A stretch of 6,404 nt of DNA, taken from the NCBI GenBank assembly GCA_008017145.1, contig SSGY01000027.1, positions 1 to 6,404 on the forward strand. Reading direction: 5' to 3'. The stretch comes from Neisseriales bacterium. Its GTDB lineage: Bacteria > Pseudomonadota > Gammaproteobacteria > Burkholderiales > UBA11063. The translations under genes were made by a program, and so were the position numbers. The notes beneath the pieces were generated by a model, which did no database searches, was not told where the DNA came from, and saw only the letters and a program-made list of their open reading frames with translations. This document shows, one piece after another, positions 6,316 to 6,404 of this stretch; the stretch's first letter is position 1; the number at the start of each line of letters is the position of its first letter.

Positions 6316-6404
6316 GGTAAAAAAGTAAATTTTAATGGCGGTGGAGATGGTTTACATCTGGGTAATGATGATGAGAATGTGACATCCGATCATGTTGATG
6401 TGGA
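6316..6404 (+). other. Short open plus-strand frame at the right edge, unidentified
   Basis: After a TAA at 6313-6315, one plus-strand frame stays open to the window end. It reads GKKVNFNGGGDGLHLG and then NDDENVTSDHVDV, an acidic, glycine- and asparagine-rich segment with protein-like composition. It has no ATG, GTG or TTG start with a ribosome binding site in its first part, so it may be a broken gene, part of a gene whose start lies in another frame, or chance. I recognise no family. It would be divergent from dinG. Confidence 0.2.

Overview
The window is AT-rich (roughly 35-37 % G+C by eye), and every confidently called gene lies on the minus strand. It looks like a chromosomal stretch of a low-G+C Gram-negative bacterium, probably a beta- or gammaproteobacterium. 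The main reason is the DinG-type helicase, which has the four cysteines of an iron-sulfur cluster and no N-terminal exonuclease domain. The HI0074-type protein fits this but does not prove it. I cannot name the genus.

Reading in the direction of transcription (right to left), the right edge (6246-6404) is the dinG upstream region. It holds an extended -10 promoter and a short unexplained plus-strand reading frame. dinG follows (6245-4125), an XPD-like superfamily 2 DNA helicase. After a 57-base gap comes a two-gene restriction-modification operon. Its first gene (4067-1998) encodes one polypeptide with an N-terminal PD-(D/E)XK-type nuclease and a type I-like N6-adenine methyltransferase. Its second gene (1977-841) encodes a two-domain specificity (S) subunit. 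This resembles type IIB/IIG enzymes of the BcgI kind, where a fused nuclease-methylase works with a separate S subunit; no separate HsdR is present in the window.

Eleven bases past the S gene lies a 64-base near-perfect palindrome (767-830). Beyond it is a probable remnant of an older gene tail (about 754-668), possibly another S subunit. Next comes a small DUF2442 gene (571-338) with its own promoter and a strong ribosome binding site. The 5' part of an HI0074-family gene (247 to the left edge) completes the window. HI0074 proteins are HEPN-like partners of a minimal nucleotidyltransferase, and that partner would lie beyond the left edge. The left half therefore looks like a small defence/toxin-antitoxin accessory cluster downstream of a housekeeping helicase.

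The most interesting points are the S gene's in-frame 24-base tandem repeat in the inter-domain linker (comparable to the TAEL repeats that set target spacing in type I enzymes), the ambiguous start of the S gene (an out-of-frame ATG abutting the methylase stop versus an in-frame TTG), the long palindrome that folds better as minus-strand RNA, and the decayed gene tail beside it.
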